A DNA stretch of 64,000 bases from Photorhabdus akhurstii. GTDB taxonomy: Bacteria > Pseudomonadota > Gammaproteobacteria > Enterobacterales > Enterobacteriaceae. The stretch covers positions 62,001 to 126,000 of the forward strand of contig NZ_RCWE01000008.1 in NCBI RefSeq assembly GCF_018448925.1. Reading direction: 5' to 3'. Shown one piece after another: positions 46,702 to 54,818 of the stretch (position 1 is its first letter; every line of letters begins with the position of its first letter). The notes under the pieces were generated by a model. That model made no database searches and was not told the origin of the DNA. It saw only the letters and a program-made list of their open reading frames with translations. A program made the translations under genes and the position numbers.

Positions 46702-47448
46702 TTATTTCCCTCCGGCCAGATCGATAAAATTTCCTGTTACATATGAAGCTTCATCCGACAGCAACCAGGAGATAGCCTGTGCCACTTCTTTCGGTTGTCC
46801 GCCGCGTTTCATTGGTAAGGAATTCTTCACCCGATCAACTCGATTTGGCTCGCCGCCATCGCTATGCATATTGGTATAAATAAATCCGGGGCGAACGGCA
46901 TTAACTCGAATTCCCTGATCTGCCACTTCCAGAGACAGGCCAATAGTCAAAGTATCGATCGCCCCTTTCGATGCGGCATAATCTATATATTCGTGCGGTG
47001 ATCCCAGTCGGGATGCTGCGGATGAAACATTGACAATTGATCCACCGTGACCACCATGTCGGAAAGACATTCTTTTAACTGCTTCCCGTGCACAGAGAAA
47101 ACTGCCTATGACATTGGTGGCAAAAATATCATGCAAGCGATGAGCGGTTAATTGTTCAATCGATGTTTGTGGTTTTAATATCCCGGCGTTATTTACCAAA
47201 CCGGTGATGCATCCGAGTTCGGCATCGGTTCTCTGGAAGAGTTCTACAACTTGTTTTTCATCAGCGACATCGACCTGAATGGCGATAGCTTTACCACCTA
47301 TCCGACGGATAATTTCGATGACTTCCAGCGCTTGATCTTGATTGGTGTGGTAGCCAATACCAATGTGATGCCCTTTCTCTGCCAGATAAAAAGCGGTTGC
47401 TCGACCAATACCACGCGATCCACCGGTAATTAATGTAATTTTTTGCAT
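46702..47448 (-). CDS. short-chain dehydrogenase/reductase
   Basis: A 248-residue NAD(P)-dependent oxidoreductase of the classical SDR family. The cofactor motif is TGGSRGIGRA near the N-terminus; NNAG, the catalytic Ser in VNVSSAASR and the YAASK pair follow in order, and the end VTGNFIDLAGGK is typical. It resembles YgfF-like sugar dehydrogenases of enterobacteria. ATG 47448 (MQKITLITGG) is preferred over GTG 47457; neither has a good ribosome site. The substrate is unknown. It stands alone within the accessory block. Confidence 0.88.
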   Translation of the reverse strand: MQKITLITGGSRGIGRATAFYLAEKGHHIGIGYHTNQDQALEVIEIIRRIGGKAIAIQVDVADEKQVVELFQRTDAELGCITGLVNNAGILKPQTSIEQLTAHRLHDIFATNVIGSFLCAREAVKRMSFRHGGHGGSIVNVSSAASRLGSPHEYIDYAASKGAIDTLTIGLSLEVADQGIRVNAVRPGFIYTNMHSDGGEPNRVDRVKNSLPMKRGGQPKEVAQAISWLLSDEASYVTGNFIDLAGGK

Positions 47449-47853
47449 AATGTTCACATTTACAATTTTATATTAAGAAATTAAATATCAAACGAACCAG
47501 TATTAGTAAAGTAAAACTGAATAAAAATCAAATTATTGCATATGGCATGGGGATATTTCCAATGTCTTTATTATTATTTATATAATTTTTTAGTTAAGAA
47601 TGAAATAATCTAATTGCTATGTTATGGGTATTGTGGGAATATATTTATAAAGATAGAAGTTGAATTTTTATAATAGTGGAAGTCATGAGAAAACAATATT
47701 ATATATTTTTGTTTTTATTGACGATAAAATGAATTTGTTTGTAATTAACGTTTTTAAGATCTGGTTAATAAATGACGCCTTTGAAGTATAATATATAATT
47801 AATCACCTTCAAAAGCGTTTTTTATTTGAATATCTTATGGATTCAAGGTTGAT
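47449..47853. other. AT-rich spacer behind the immunity array
   Basis: About 400 bp, strongly A+T-rich. It contains the promoter of the SDR gene at the left and a hairpin near 47776-47817 at the right. No gene is recognisable. Confidence 0.5.
47776..47817. terminator. hairpin at the end of the Hcp-toxin-immunity unit
   Basis: CGCCTTTGAAG and CTTCAAAAGCG with one mismatch enclose a 20-nt A+T loop. Six T follow on the plus strand, so six A precede the stem on the minus strand. It fits the end of the minus-strand unit whose last stop is at 47854. Confidence 0.5.
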
Positions 47854-48168
47854 TTATTTATCCTTTTCATGGTGTTTATTCATATAATTTTGCATTATTT
47901 TAGATGATTCATTCAGATGTTCTAATACGGCGGAAATAGTTTCCCATAACTGTGGATTAGCTGAGCCATAATAATGAGTTCTAAAACATCCTCTTATATT
48001 TTTAGCACTAAGGATAAGATTATTAATATTTTTTAATAACATTAGTGGTGCAATATTAAGATAATTCCCTTGTAGCTCATTGAATATTCTTTGAAATGAT
48101 TCATAATCATTCTTCTCAACAGCATTTTTCATCTTATCTATGTACAGCCATTTTTCTCTCATGTCCAT
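47854..48168 (-). CDS. small protein of unknown family at the end of the immunity array
   Basis: A 104-residue, mostly helical, charged protein starting MDMREKWLYIDKMKNAVEKN with AGAGG upstream of ATG 48168. It has no signal peptide or membrane segment. It does not share the YPFLD...YFNQD pattern of the three proteins before it, so it belongs to another family. It lies 45 bp after the last of them on the same strand, and the arrangement suggests a spare immunity gene. I do not recognise its family. Confidence 0.65.
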   Translation of the reverse strand: MDMREKWLYIDKMKNAVEKNDYESFQRIFNELQGNYLNIAPLMLLKNINNLILSAKNIRGCFRTHYYGSANPQLWETISAVLEHLNESSKIMQNYMNKHHEKDK

Positions 48169-48213
48169 TATATTTAACCTCTTTATTTACTGTCACATTA
48201 AAAATTACTATGA

Positions 48214-48522
48214 TTAGTCATCTTTATCCAAATATTCTTGTGCTCTTTTGGATACATAGTTTAAAAAGCCAAGTGCTGTGGCAGTGTCCCAAAAATCTGG
48301 GTCAAAGTCACTATAGTAGAGAGCGTCAAAGTCTTTCTCTATATCTTCTGAAGTGTTAATAAAAGAATCAATCTCTTCTATTAATTCTTTTATCATTTCC
48401 TGAGTTGCAACATTAAGAAAGCAATTTATGACTTCATCCATCGTTTTTCCATACAATAAGTCATAATCTTGGCAAAAATAAGCGCCTACTAAGATGTCTA
48501 AGAATGGATATTGTCCGGTCAT
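48214..48522 (-). CDS. CdiI-like immunity paralogue 3
   Basis: A 102-residue acidic protein with the pattern YPFLDILVGAYFCQDYDLLY, EVINCFLN, EEIDSFINTSEDIEKDFDAL and a C-terminal helix VSKRAQEYLDKDD. This layout matches contact-dependent inhibition immunity proteins of the CdiI_2 type. It is the third and most diverged of three tandem paralogues behind the RNase A-like toxin. It carries YGKTMDEV where the others have SGPELDDV, so it may bind a different toxin variant. Confidence 0.75.
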   Translation of the reverse strand: MTGQYPFLDILVGAYFCQDYDLLYGKTMDEVINCFLNVATQEMIKELIEEIDSFINTSEDIEKDFDALYYSDFDPDFWDTATALGFLNYVSKRAQEYLDKDD

Positions 48523-48648
48523 TTTAATTGTGGCCTTTCATATTATTGCGATCTCCTAGTAATCGAAACCAATAGAATTGCTTGAAATATATAAACTATT
48601 CTTATTGATTAAACTTCCTTGTTTGTTGCTATGTGAAAAAATTTTTAG

Positions 48649-48957
48649 TTACTCGTCTTTATCTATGTAATCTTGTGCTTTTTTTGACACGTGCTCTAAA
48701 AATTTAAACGCTGTGAGGCCCCATATGTCAGGGAAAACGTCAGCATCAGAATAGATAAAGTAAAATTCTTTCTCTATATCTTCGGAATTACATATGAATG
48801 TGTTGATTTCTTTTATTACTTCTCTTTTCATTCTATTGTTTGTGTTACTAAAAAAATCATCTATGACATCATCAAGCTCAGGGCCAGATATTATTTCATA
48901 ATCTTGATTGAAATAGGCGTATATTAAATTATCTAGCAGTGGATATTGTCTGTCCAT
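48649..48957 (-). CDS. CdiI-like immunity paralogue 2
   Basis: A 102-residue acidic protein of the same family as its neighbours: MDRQYPLLDNLIYAYFNQDY, ISGPELDDVIDDFF, NTFICNSEDIEKEF and VSKKAQDYIDKDE. ATG 48957 is used because the paralogues start at the same place and TGGAAAT lies upstream; ATG 48969 is also possible. It shares ISGPELDDVI with paralogue 1, so both may recognise the same toxin surface. Confidence 0.75.
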   Translation of the reverse strand: MDRQYPLLDNLIYAYFNQDYEIISGPELDDVIDDFFSNTNNRMKREVIKEINTFICNSEDIEKEFYFIYSDADVFPDIWGLTAFKFLEHVSKKAQDYIDKDE

Positions 48958-49044
48958 TTTTATTTCCATCAACTTTAATTGAATTTGGGGTATGCTGTTA
49001 GTTAATATATAATATTATTTGTCGTTAAACTCATAATGCCTTAA

Positions 49045-49365
49045 TTATTCATCTTGTTCAGTATGCTCGTTTAAGTAATCTTGTGACTTATTTGACACAT
49101 GCGTTAAAAACTCAAGTGCTGTCATATTCCACCCTTCGGGGAGAACGTCAGCATCATAATAGAGAGAGTCAAATTCTTTTTCTACATCTTGAGATGTGTC
49201 AATAAGATCATTGATTTCTTCTATTAACCCTTTTATCATTCCCTGAGATGCATCGTTAAGAAAGTCATTTATAACATCATCAAGCTCAGGACCTGATATT
49301 ATATCGAAGTCCTGATTAAAATAAGCATGCATTAAAATATCTAGAAATGGATATCGTCCGTTCAT
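49045..49365 (-). CDS. CdiI-like immunity protein next to the RNase A-like toxin
   Basis: A 106-residue acidic protein: MNGRYPFLDILMHAYFNQDF, ISGPELDDVINDFL, EEINDLIDTSQDVEKEF and VSNKSQDYLNEHTEQDE. It fits the CdiI_2 immunity type. It starts 4 bp after the toxin stop (49370-49372), so it is translationally linked and is the probable cognate immunity. Strong negative charge suits binding to a basic RNase. No signal peptide is present, as expected for protection in the cytoplasm. Confidence 0.82.
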   Translation of the reverse strand: MNGRYPFLDILMHAYFNQDFDIISGPELDDVINDFLNDASQGMIKGLIEEINDLIDTSQDVEKEFDSLYYDADVLPEGWNMTALEFLTHVSNKSQDYLNEHTEQDE

Positions 49366-49369
49366 TAAA

Positions 49370-50242
49370 TTAAGCCTTTGGAAATGCTGTTAATATATAG
49401 AATGGTTTACCATTGTATTCAGAATACTTTAGAACAACCCTGACTTTATATAACTTTTCTACATATTTCGACCCTTTCGTAACACCAAAACCAATAGAGG
49501 TACTTGAAATGTATTCAATAGGTGCCGATACTGTTGGAGGGACATATTTAGCCCAATTCTCTAAGTGTATTCTATTTGCTTTTAGAGCTTCCGAAATCAC
49601 TTGCTCTGCCACCTCTTGATTGTAAAAAGTACTTGCTCTAGATATCGTCTTGTTATTTTCTAGCCTCTCCCTCAACTCCTGCTCCGATAACCCAACATGT
49701 TTAGCCAAAGTATGTCCACCGGGTTTTAAGCCTGTAGGTGATTCATGTTCAATTAACTTAATTCGGCCTACTCGTACAGAGGCAACTCTAACGGCCCCCA
49801 CCATTGAAGCAAATGACAACGGTACAGCAATATCAACGGTGAGTCCTATTTCAGAAGCGGTATAATCATCAGCACCAAATTCTTTTGCTAATCTTACCGC
49901 CTCACGATAAGTTTCCGTCATGGTTTCTCTGCCAGTAATTACTTGACTGGCAGAAGCATTCATTACGTCAAGACTGTGTGCGCCGATAATAACGCAGGCA
50001 GCTTTGGTTAGGGTTGAAGGATCGGGCGCTAGACAAAGAGCGCCGGCACCAATGAGTTCAACGACTCCTGCCGCTAAACCCGCGCCACCTAATATTCTAT
50101 TACTCCAGGTCTCTTCCTCGGTAATAGTATTATCTGACAAAATTGCCGCTAGCTGGACCGGAGATAAAACAATGCGTAATCCATTCTCAGATTCTGAATC
50201 AACAGGAGTATCAGTTAAATAAGCGGCATTATTCATCGTCAA
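49370..50242 (-). CDS. Hcp-linked effector with C-terminal RNase A-like domain
   Basis: A 290-residue protein that looks like a type VI effector. Residues 50-95 and 130-160 are hydrophobic or glycine/alanine-rich (ILGGAGLAAGVVELIGAGAL) and may help translocation. Residues 175-290 fit the bacterial RNase A-like domain of CdiA toxins: GGHTLAKHVG with His177 and His182, then SRASTFYNQEVAEQVISEAL, and the closing FYILTAFPKA. Such domains cut RNA in the target cytoplasm. Its start overlaps the hcp stop by 4 bp (ATGA), and an immunity gene follows after 4 bp. Delivery with Hcp is inferred from this coupling. The start may be ATG 50242 or 50236. Confidence 0.82.
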   Translation of the reverse strand: MTMNNAAYLTDTPVDSESENGLRIVLSPVQLAAILSDNTITEEETWSNRILGGAGLAAGVVELIGAGALCLAPDPSTLTKAACVIIGAHSLDVMNASASQVITGRETMTETYREAVRLAKEFGADDYTASEIGLTVDIAVPLSFASMVGAVRVASVRVGRIKLIEHESPTGLKPGGHTLAKHVGLSEQELRERLENNKTISRASTFYNQEVAEQVISEALKANRIHLENWAKYVPPTVSAPIEYISSTSIGFGVTKGSKYVEKLYKVRVVLKYSEYNGKPFYILTAFPKA

Positions 50243-50718
50243 TAAATCCTGTCATCCCAGAAGCTATAAGAACCGGTTGAACAAGCAAGATTGTTCCACG
50301 TGATATCTTTGTAAGTAAAACAGATGATTTCCTGTGGTACGCTGGCATTACTGTCTCTGGAATGCGGATAATTGCTTTTTATGCTGGATATCAAGGCGTG
50401 GCCTAGCCTGATAGAATAGTTTTTTTCTAATCCTCCGGTTAGTGATGTGCGATAGTTTTCAAATAAACATTCCAGTTCTTCATTATCATCGAAGCTTCGC
50501 GCCAATAAAGGCGAAGATTTATCGATGGGTTTTACTACCATAACCGGATGATGGGATACGTGTTGTTCCTTTGTCATTAAATGTTGAAGCGAGTAAATAA
50601 AAATCTCATTCTCATGGCCGTGCTGGTAATTATTTCCTATAGAGTTTAAGGAGCCGCAGCCAGCGGAGATCAGCCCCTGTTTTTTGCCTTTCAATGTTAG
50701 ATAAATAATATTTGCCAT
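50239..50718 (-). CDS. hcp: orphan Hcp, type VI tail-tube protein
   Basis: A 159-residue Hcp-family protein. MANIIYLTLKGKKQGLISAG, GNNYQHGHENEIFIYSLQHL, HHPVMVVKPIDKSSPLL, then LECLFENYRT and EIICFTYKDITWNN follow the Hcp beta-barrel order. ATG 50718 has AGGAGC upstream and gives the normal family length; the frame runs 62 codons further up without support. Hcp hexamers form the tube shot into target cells and carry effectors inside. No other type VI structural gene is near, so it is an orphan that would work with a machine encoded elsewhere. The effector gene overlaps its stop. Confidence 0.88.
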   Translation of the reverse strand: MANIIYLTLKGKKQGLISAGCGSLNSIGNNYQHGHENEIFIYSLQHLMTKEQHVSHHPVMVVKPIDKSSPLLARSFDDNEELECLFENYRTSLTGGLEKNYSIRLGHALISSIKSNYPHSRDSNASVPQEIICFTYKDITWNNLACSTGSYSFWDDRIY

Positions 50719-50934
50719 GTTAGTTGCTCCTAAATGAAATTTTTTCGACTCTATTGTAGGGTGTGTATAAAAGTCAACCAAAAATTTATAAATTTGGAAT
50801 AATTTACATTTGTAAGGGGAATAGAATAATAAAATCAGAATACTTATAAACATGGCATCAAAGTATTTAAGAGGGGGATTAAAAAGCCGGTATCCAGATG
50901 GCATGTTTGTAATAATCGAATAGCGTAAGCTGAC

Positions 50935-50968
50935 ATTCAGGTAGCTACTCAGTAGCCGCTACCTGAAT
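50935..50968. terminator. perfect 11-bp hairpin between two accessory genes
   Basis: ATTCAGGTAGC, 12-nt loop, GCTACCTGAAT, 14 bp beyond the stop of the small membrane protein gene. A true U-run is missing on the minus strand. Confidence 0.5.
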
Positions 50969-50981
50969 ATCTGAGATTATT

Positions 50982-51290
50982 TTAAGTACATACTATTAAT
51001 CTGATGAAAAAACGCCATATCCAGTATCCTAGCAAGGCGAATGTAATGATATTAAGAGAGAGTGATTTGAATCTTTTTTTTACAGTTGCATAAATTAAGG
51101 GGGACATAATCAGTAAACATGTTGGAGCAAATACATCACGGTTATCATCTACCAGCTCTCTGTAAACAGTACAGAGATTATCTATATCCTGACCACCGAT
51201 ATAATGCTCTTCTTCTAAGTATGACATCATATATATAAATAATGCACAAAAGATAGCATAAGTGATATTTAAAACTGCTGATTTGCTCAT
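50982..51290 (-). CDS. small membrane protein (DUF2645/YjeO-like)
   Basis: A 102-residue protein with an N-terminal membrane helix (residues 6-22), a polar segment EEEHYIGGQDIDNLCTVYRE, a second helix around APTCLLIMSPLIYATV and a last one near the C-terminus (NIITFALLGYWIW). Size, helix pattern and the IGG...VYRELVDD segment recall E. coli YjeO (DUF2645), whose function is unknown. It starts at ATG 51290. Being beside an effector array, it could be another immunity protein, but nothing in the sequence proves it. Confidence 0.65.
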   Translation of the reverse strand: MSKSAVLNITYAIFCALFIYMMSYLEEEHYIGGQDIDNLCTVYRELVDDNRDVFAPTCLLIMSPLIYATVKKRFKSLSLNIITFALLGYWIWRFFIRLIVCT

Positions 51291-51603
51291 TCTCGAATTC
51301 TCATGATTATATGAAGTCTATGACATCAAAAGGTGGGAATCCGAATTCGCCTGTCATATAGTAAGGATTTTGCATATGTTGTGTTTCCTTTTCTTAAATT
51401 AATTTATTTATACCGGCACTCCGGTTGCCATCATTTATCCTTCACAAAGCTCCAGTGGGTTACAGAGTCTCAGTATATTCAGAATTTTAATTCTTGGAAG
51501 AGATTTTGTAATAAAAATGAGTAAGTTTAGCACGAATTAATAGCACGAGATTTGCTGAACAAGCAGAATAAAATGCCGGGATTGGTATAATTAGCATGGA
51601 TAT
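51291..51603. other. spacer between hpaA and the accessory block
   Basis: About 310 bp forming the right junction of the accessory block with the hpa genes. It holds a candidate 22-codon reading frame on the minus strand (51307-51375). The rest is AT-rich without recognised ends of a mobile element. Confidence 0.45.
51307..51375 (-). CDS. possible short peptide or gene-tail remnant
   Basis: ATG 51375 with AAAGGAAA 8 nt upstream opens 22 codons reading MQNPYYMTGEFGFPPFDVID and ending just before the small membrane protein gene (17-bp gap). The composition (Pro, Tyr, Phe, Gly) looks like protein rather than noise. It may be a real short leader or the tail of a lost gene. I do not recognise it. 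Confidence 0.3.
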   Translation of the reverse strand: MQNPYYMTGEFGFPPFDVIDFI

Positions 51604-52494
51604 TTATTGTTCGTGAATATTTCTTTCTCGCCAATGACTAGGAGAGCAGCCAACTAATCGATTAAAGAAGCGGGCAAAATAGGCTGGATCTTTAAATCCG
51701 AGCTGATAAGCAACCTCAAATACCGGGCAATCACTGAATAATAATAGCCGTTTGGCTTCACGTAGTTGACGGTCGAAGATGAGTCGTTTCGGTGGGCGGT
51801 TGGTAAACCGACGGCACATATCTTTTAATCGCGATTCTGTAATATCTAACTTATGGGCATATTCCGGTACGGAAAGATGATGATGATAATAATTATCTAT
51901 TAATTGGTTAAAGCGCTGAAACAATTTAATTTCTCCTCGCACGCCATTAATCGGGTGGTCATCAAGAGGAATATTGCGTAATAACAGTGTGAATATAGCT
52001 TGTGCCAGGAATGTCAGCGATTGCTCTCGACCGATAAAGTTATTAGATGATTCGCGGGCGATTAACGCCCAATAGTGATTAAAAGCGGCCAGCTCTTCCG
52101 GTTTATCGGCGACAGATAAGCAAATAGCCGGAATATCAAGAATATCTTTATTGGCCGGATAGAGTGATTCCAATAACGGTAATATCAGATCTTGCCGTAC
52201 AGTAAGGACATATCCGTCGCTGTCATCTTGAGTGAAGAAAGCGTGAGGAACGGAGGGCGGAGTCAGAATAAACAGCGGTGCTTGTACAGAATAGTGTTGA
52301 GCATCCAACTGTAATTCAATATGGCCGGTGATCAAAAAATGAAGTTGGAAGAAACCATCGTGACGATGAGCCTGCATATTACGACCAAAAAATGCCGCCA
52401 TTCGGCCAAAGGTCTGATAATGCACATCATCAGTGCCTTGGGTTTCATCATAATCCTTGCTGATATCAATATTGGCAATGATAGGCTCAGTCAT
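51604..52494 (-). CDS. hpaA: AraC-family activator of 4-hydroxyphenylacetate catabolism
   Basis: A 296-residue regulator; E. coli HpaA (about 295) activates hpaBC in response to 4-hydroxyphenylacetate. It has an N-terminal cupin sensor (AHRHDGFFQLHFLITGHIEL) and a C-terminal pair of helix-turn-helices (YAHKLDITESRLKDMCRRF and FEVAYQLGFKDPAYFARFF). ATG 52494 is preceded by AAGGAAAA and lies 21 bp after hpaX. In E. coli hpaB follows immediately; here over 8 kb separate regulator and target. Confidence 0.94.
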   Translation of the reverse strand: MTEPIIANIDISKDYDETQGTDDVHYQTFGRMAAFFGRNMQAHRHDGFFQLHFLITGHIELQLDAQHYSVQAPLFILTPPSVPHAFFTQDDSDGYVLTVRQDLILPLLESLYPANKDILDIPAICLSVADKPEELAAFNHYWALIARESSNNFIGREQSLTFLAQAIFTLLLRNIPLDDHPINGVRGEIKLFQRFNQLIDNYYHHHLSVPEYAHKLDITESRLKDMCRRFTNRPPKRLIFDRQLREAKRLLLFSDCPVFEVAYQLGFKDPAYFARFFNRLVGCSPSHWRERNIHEQ

Positions 52495-52515
52495 GATGGT
52501 TTTTCCTTTTTATTT

Positions 52516-53901
52516 TTATTGAAATTGCTGCGCTGTTCTCTGTCTGGCGTGTTTTATCGGGATCAGACAGATAATGGCTGCGCCAATGACCAGTAACCCG
52601 GCAACGAAATAGAGACCTGTATTAAAGCTCCCGGTCTGATCTTTCAGCCAGCCGATTAATAATGGGCTGAGTGCTGAACCTATGTTACCTGTGGCGCTAA
52701 TAACCGCAATGCCGATCGCTCTTGCGCGTAAGCTGATAGCTTGATCCGGCGTGGTCCAGAAGACCGCCATCGCGGTGAATGAGCCGGTTGAAGCCATAAT
52801 AATCCCAATGAGCTGAATGACGCTGTGGTGGGTCAATGAGGTCAATATCCAGCCCACAGCGGCGAACAGATAGGGTAGAGCCGTATGCATTTTACGTTCT
52901 TGTAGCCGGTCTGAACGGCGACTCCAGTAAACCATTCCGATGATGGTACAAAACTGAGGAATAGCGGTCAGAATGCCGATCATGATGTTACTGCTGCCTT
53001 GATTGAAGCTTTGCACAATCTGTGGCGTCCAGATATTAATCGCACTCAGGGTATTGGTTAGGCAGAAGTAGGCTAAGGTATACATCAGCATGATCGGCGC
53101 GAAAATCTCACGCCATATGCCGCGTTTTTGCATGGCCTGATGAGTTGATGAACTTGCCGGTTGAATCTGAGCGAGCTGGTCGTTATCCATCATCTCTTGT
53201 AAGCATTTTTTGTCTTCATCTGTCAGCCACTTAGCACGCTTTGGCGAATCATCAAGATAGAACCAAACGACAATTCCCAATAGCACTGAAGGAAAACCTT
53301 CCAACAGGAATAACCATTGCCAGCCGTGAAGGTTCAGGAGGCCATCCATTTCCAGAATATAACCGGAAGCCAGAGAACCAAACGCCATCGTTACCGGCAT
53401 TGCCACCATAAACAGCGCATTGGCGCGGGCGCGATAATAAGCCGGGAACCAGTAAGTCAGGTATAACAGGATACCCGGCACGAAACCTGCTTCGGCGATA
53501 CCGACCAGCATACGCAAGATATACAGACTGGTTGGTCCGGCGGCGAACATGGTGGCAGTGGAGGAGATCCCCCAAAACACCATGATAGTCGCTATCCAGC
53601 GTCGCGCCCCGACAATGCTGAGCATGATGTTGCTAGGAATACCGAAAATGACATAAGTGGCATAGAACAACGTTGCCGCCAGACCGAACATAGTTGCGTT
53701 CAGTCCAAGATCTTTACCCATTGTCAAACCGGCAAACCCGATATTGATTCGATCCAGAAACGAGAATACAAATAAGACGAATAGGAAAATAATCAGGCGA
53801 CGGAATAGTTTGTTAATGACGGATTGCTGTTGTGCCGTGAGTTGCTTATGTTGAACCGCGGGATTACCCGGTTGTTGCGCAGCGGTTGATGAATCGCTCA
53901 T
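52516..53901 (-). CDS. hpaX: 4-hydroxyphenylacetate permease
   Basis: A 461-residue MFS transporter of the anion:cation symporter group with 12 membrane segments. FSFLDRINIGFAGLTMGKDL and GIPSNIMLSIVGARRWIATI are signatures of this group, and AEAGFVPGILLYLTYWFP lies in segment 4. It imports 4-hydroxyphenylacetate. The start at 53901 (MSDSSTAAQQ) has AAGGA 8 nt upstream; the frame extends 18 codons further. It lies 98 bp after hpaI and 21 bp before hpaA. Confidence 0.93.
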   Translation of the reverse strand: MSDSSTAAQQPGNPAVQHKQLTAQQQSVINKLFRRLIIFLFVLFVFSFLDRINIGFAGLTMGKDLGLNATMFGLAATLFYATYVIFGIPSNIMLSIVGARRWIATIMVFWGISSTATMFAAGPTSLYILRMLVGIAEAGFVPGILLYLTYWFPAYYRARANALFMVAMPVTMAFGSLASGYILEMDGLLNLHGWQWLFLLEGFPSVLLGIVVWFYLDDSPKRAKWLTDEDKKCLQEMMDNDQLAQIQPASSSTHQAMQKRGIWREIFAPIMLMYTLAYFCLTNTLSAINIWTPQIVQSFNQGSSNIMIGILTAIPQFCTIIGMVYWSRRSDRLQERKMHTALPYLFAAVGWILTSLTHHSVIQLIGIIMASTGSFTAMAVFWTTPDQAISLRARAIGIAVISATGNIGSALSPLLIGWLKDQTGSFNTGLYFVAGLLVIGAAIICLIPIKHARQRTAQQFQ

Positions 53902-53999
53902 TATCATTTTCCTTAATTGCTTTTTTATTTGTATTACATGGTCATGGCAAATCAAAAGGTTGTCGGGTAAATCGGTTGTTAATGTGGTATTGGTTGAGA

Positions 54000-54806
54000 T
54001 TAATAAACACCGGATGAAGGTGCTGTCGGCAGTTCTGTATCTTTGATAAATCGTGCTGCCAGCGCTTCCGCTGTACGAGCCAGTAAAGTGGTATCAATAC
54101 CAACGGCAACAAACAGTGCGCCGAGTTTCAGGTAATGCTCGGCAATATTGGGCGCTGACATCAGAATGCCCGGCGCTTTACCCGCCGCTTTGATTTGGCC
54201 GATTGCCTGTTCAATTGCGGCTTTTACTTCGGGGTGATGCGGATTATCGGTGAAGCCCATATCGGAACTCAGATCCGCCGGGCCGATAAAGACACCATCC
54301 ACACCCTCGACTTTGAGGATCTCCGGCAGGTTACGCAGTGCTTCACGGGTTTCTACCTGCACCAGAACGCAGATTTCATCGTTGGCGCGATGTAGATAAT
54401 CAGGAATTCTGTTCCAGTGAGAAGCTCTTGCCAGAGCGCTGCCCACGCCACGGATACCCGCCGGTGGATAACGGGTTGCGCGAACCGCTTCATAAGCCTG
54501 TTCGGCGTTTTGTATCATGGGGATTAATAAAGTTTGGGCGCCGATATCCAGTAGTTGTTTAATGATGACCAGATCATTCCAGGGCGGGCGCACAATGGGA
54601 TGGCTTGGATAAGGGGCGATGGCTTGCAATTGGCTTAAAATCGTCTGAACATCGTTCGGCGCATGTTCGCCATCGATAAGTAACCAGTCGAAACCGGCTC
54701 CGGCCACTAATTCAGCGCTATAGGGGTTACAAAGCCCCAACCATAGACCGATTTGTGGCTGGCCTGCTTTTAATGCCTGTTTAAATTTATTGGTTAACCG
54801 ATCCAT
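54000..54806 (-). CDS. hpaI: 4-hydroxy-2-oxoheptane-1,7-dioate aldolase
   Basis: A 268-residue class II pyruvate aldolase that splits the C7 intermediate to pyruvate and succinate semialdehyde. The family signatures are clear: [34 protein letters not shown], the metal-ligand region ILVQVET-like ([12 protein letters not shown]) and [20 protein letters not shown] 54806 follows the hpaH stop by 12 bp with GGAGG. Confidence 0.96.
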   Translation of the reverse strand: MDRLTNKFKQALKAGQPQIGLWLGLCNPYSAELVAGAGFDWLLIDGEHAPNDVQTILSQLQAIAPYPSHPIVRPPWNDLVIIKQLLDIGAQTLLIPMIQNAEQAYEAVRATRYPPAGIRGVGSALARASHWNRIPDYLHRANDEICVLVQVETREALRNLPEILKVEGVDGVFIGPADLSSDMGFTDNPHHPEVKAAIEQAIGQIKAAGKAPGILMSAPNIAEHYLKLGALFVAVGIDTTLLARTAEALAARFIKDTELPTAPSSGVY

Positions 54807-54818
54807 ATTTTTTCCTCC

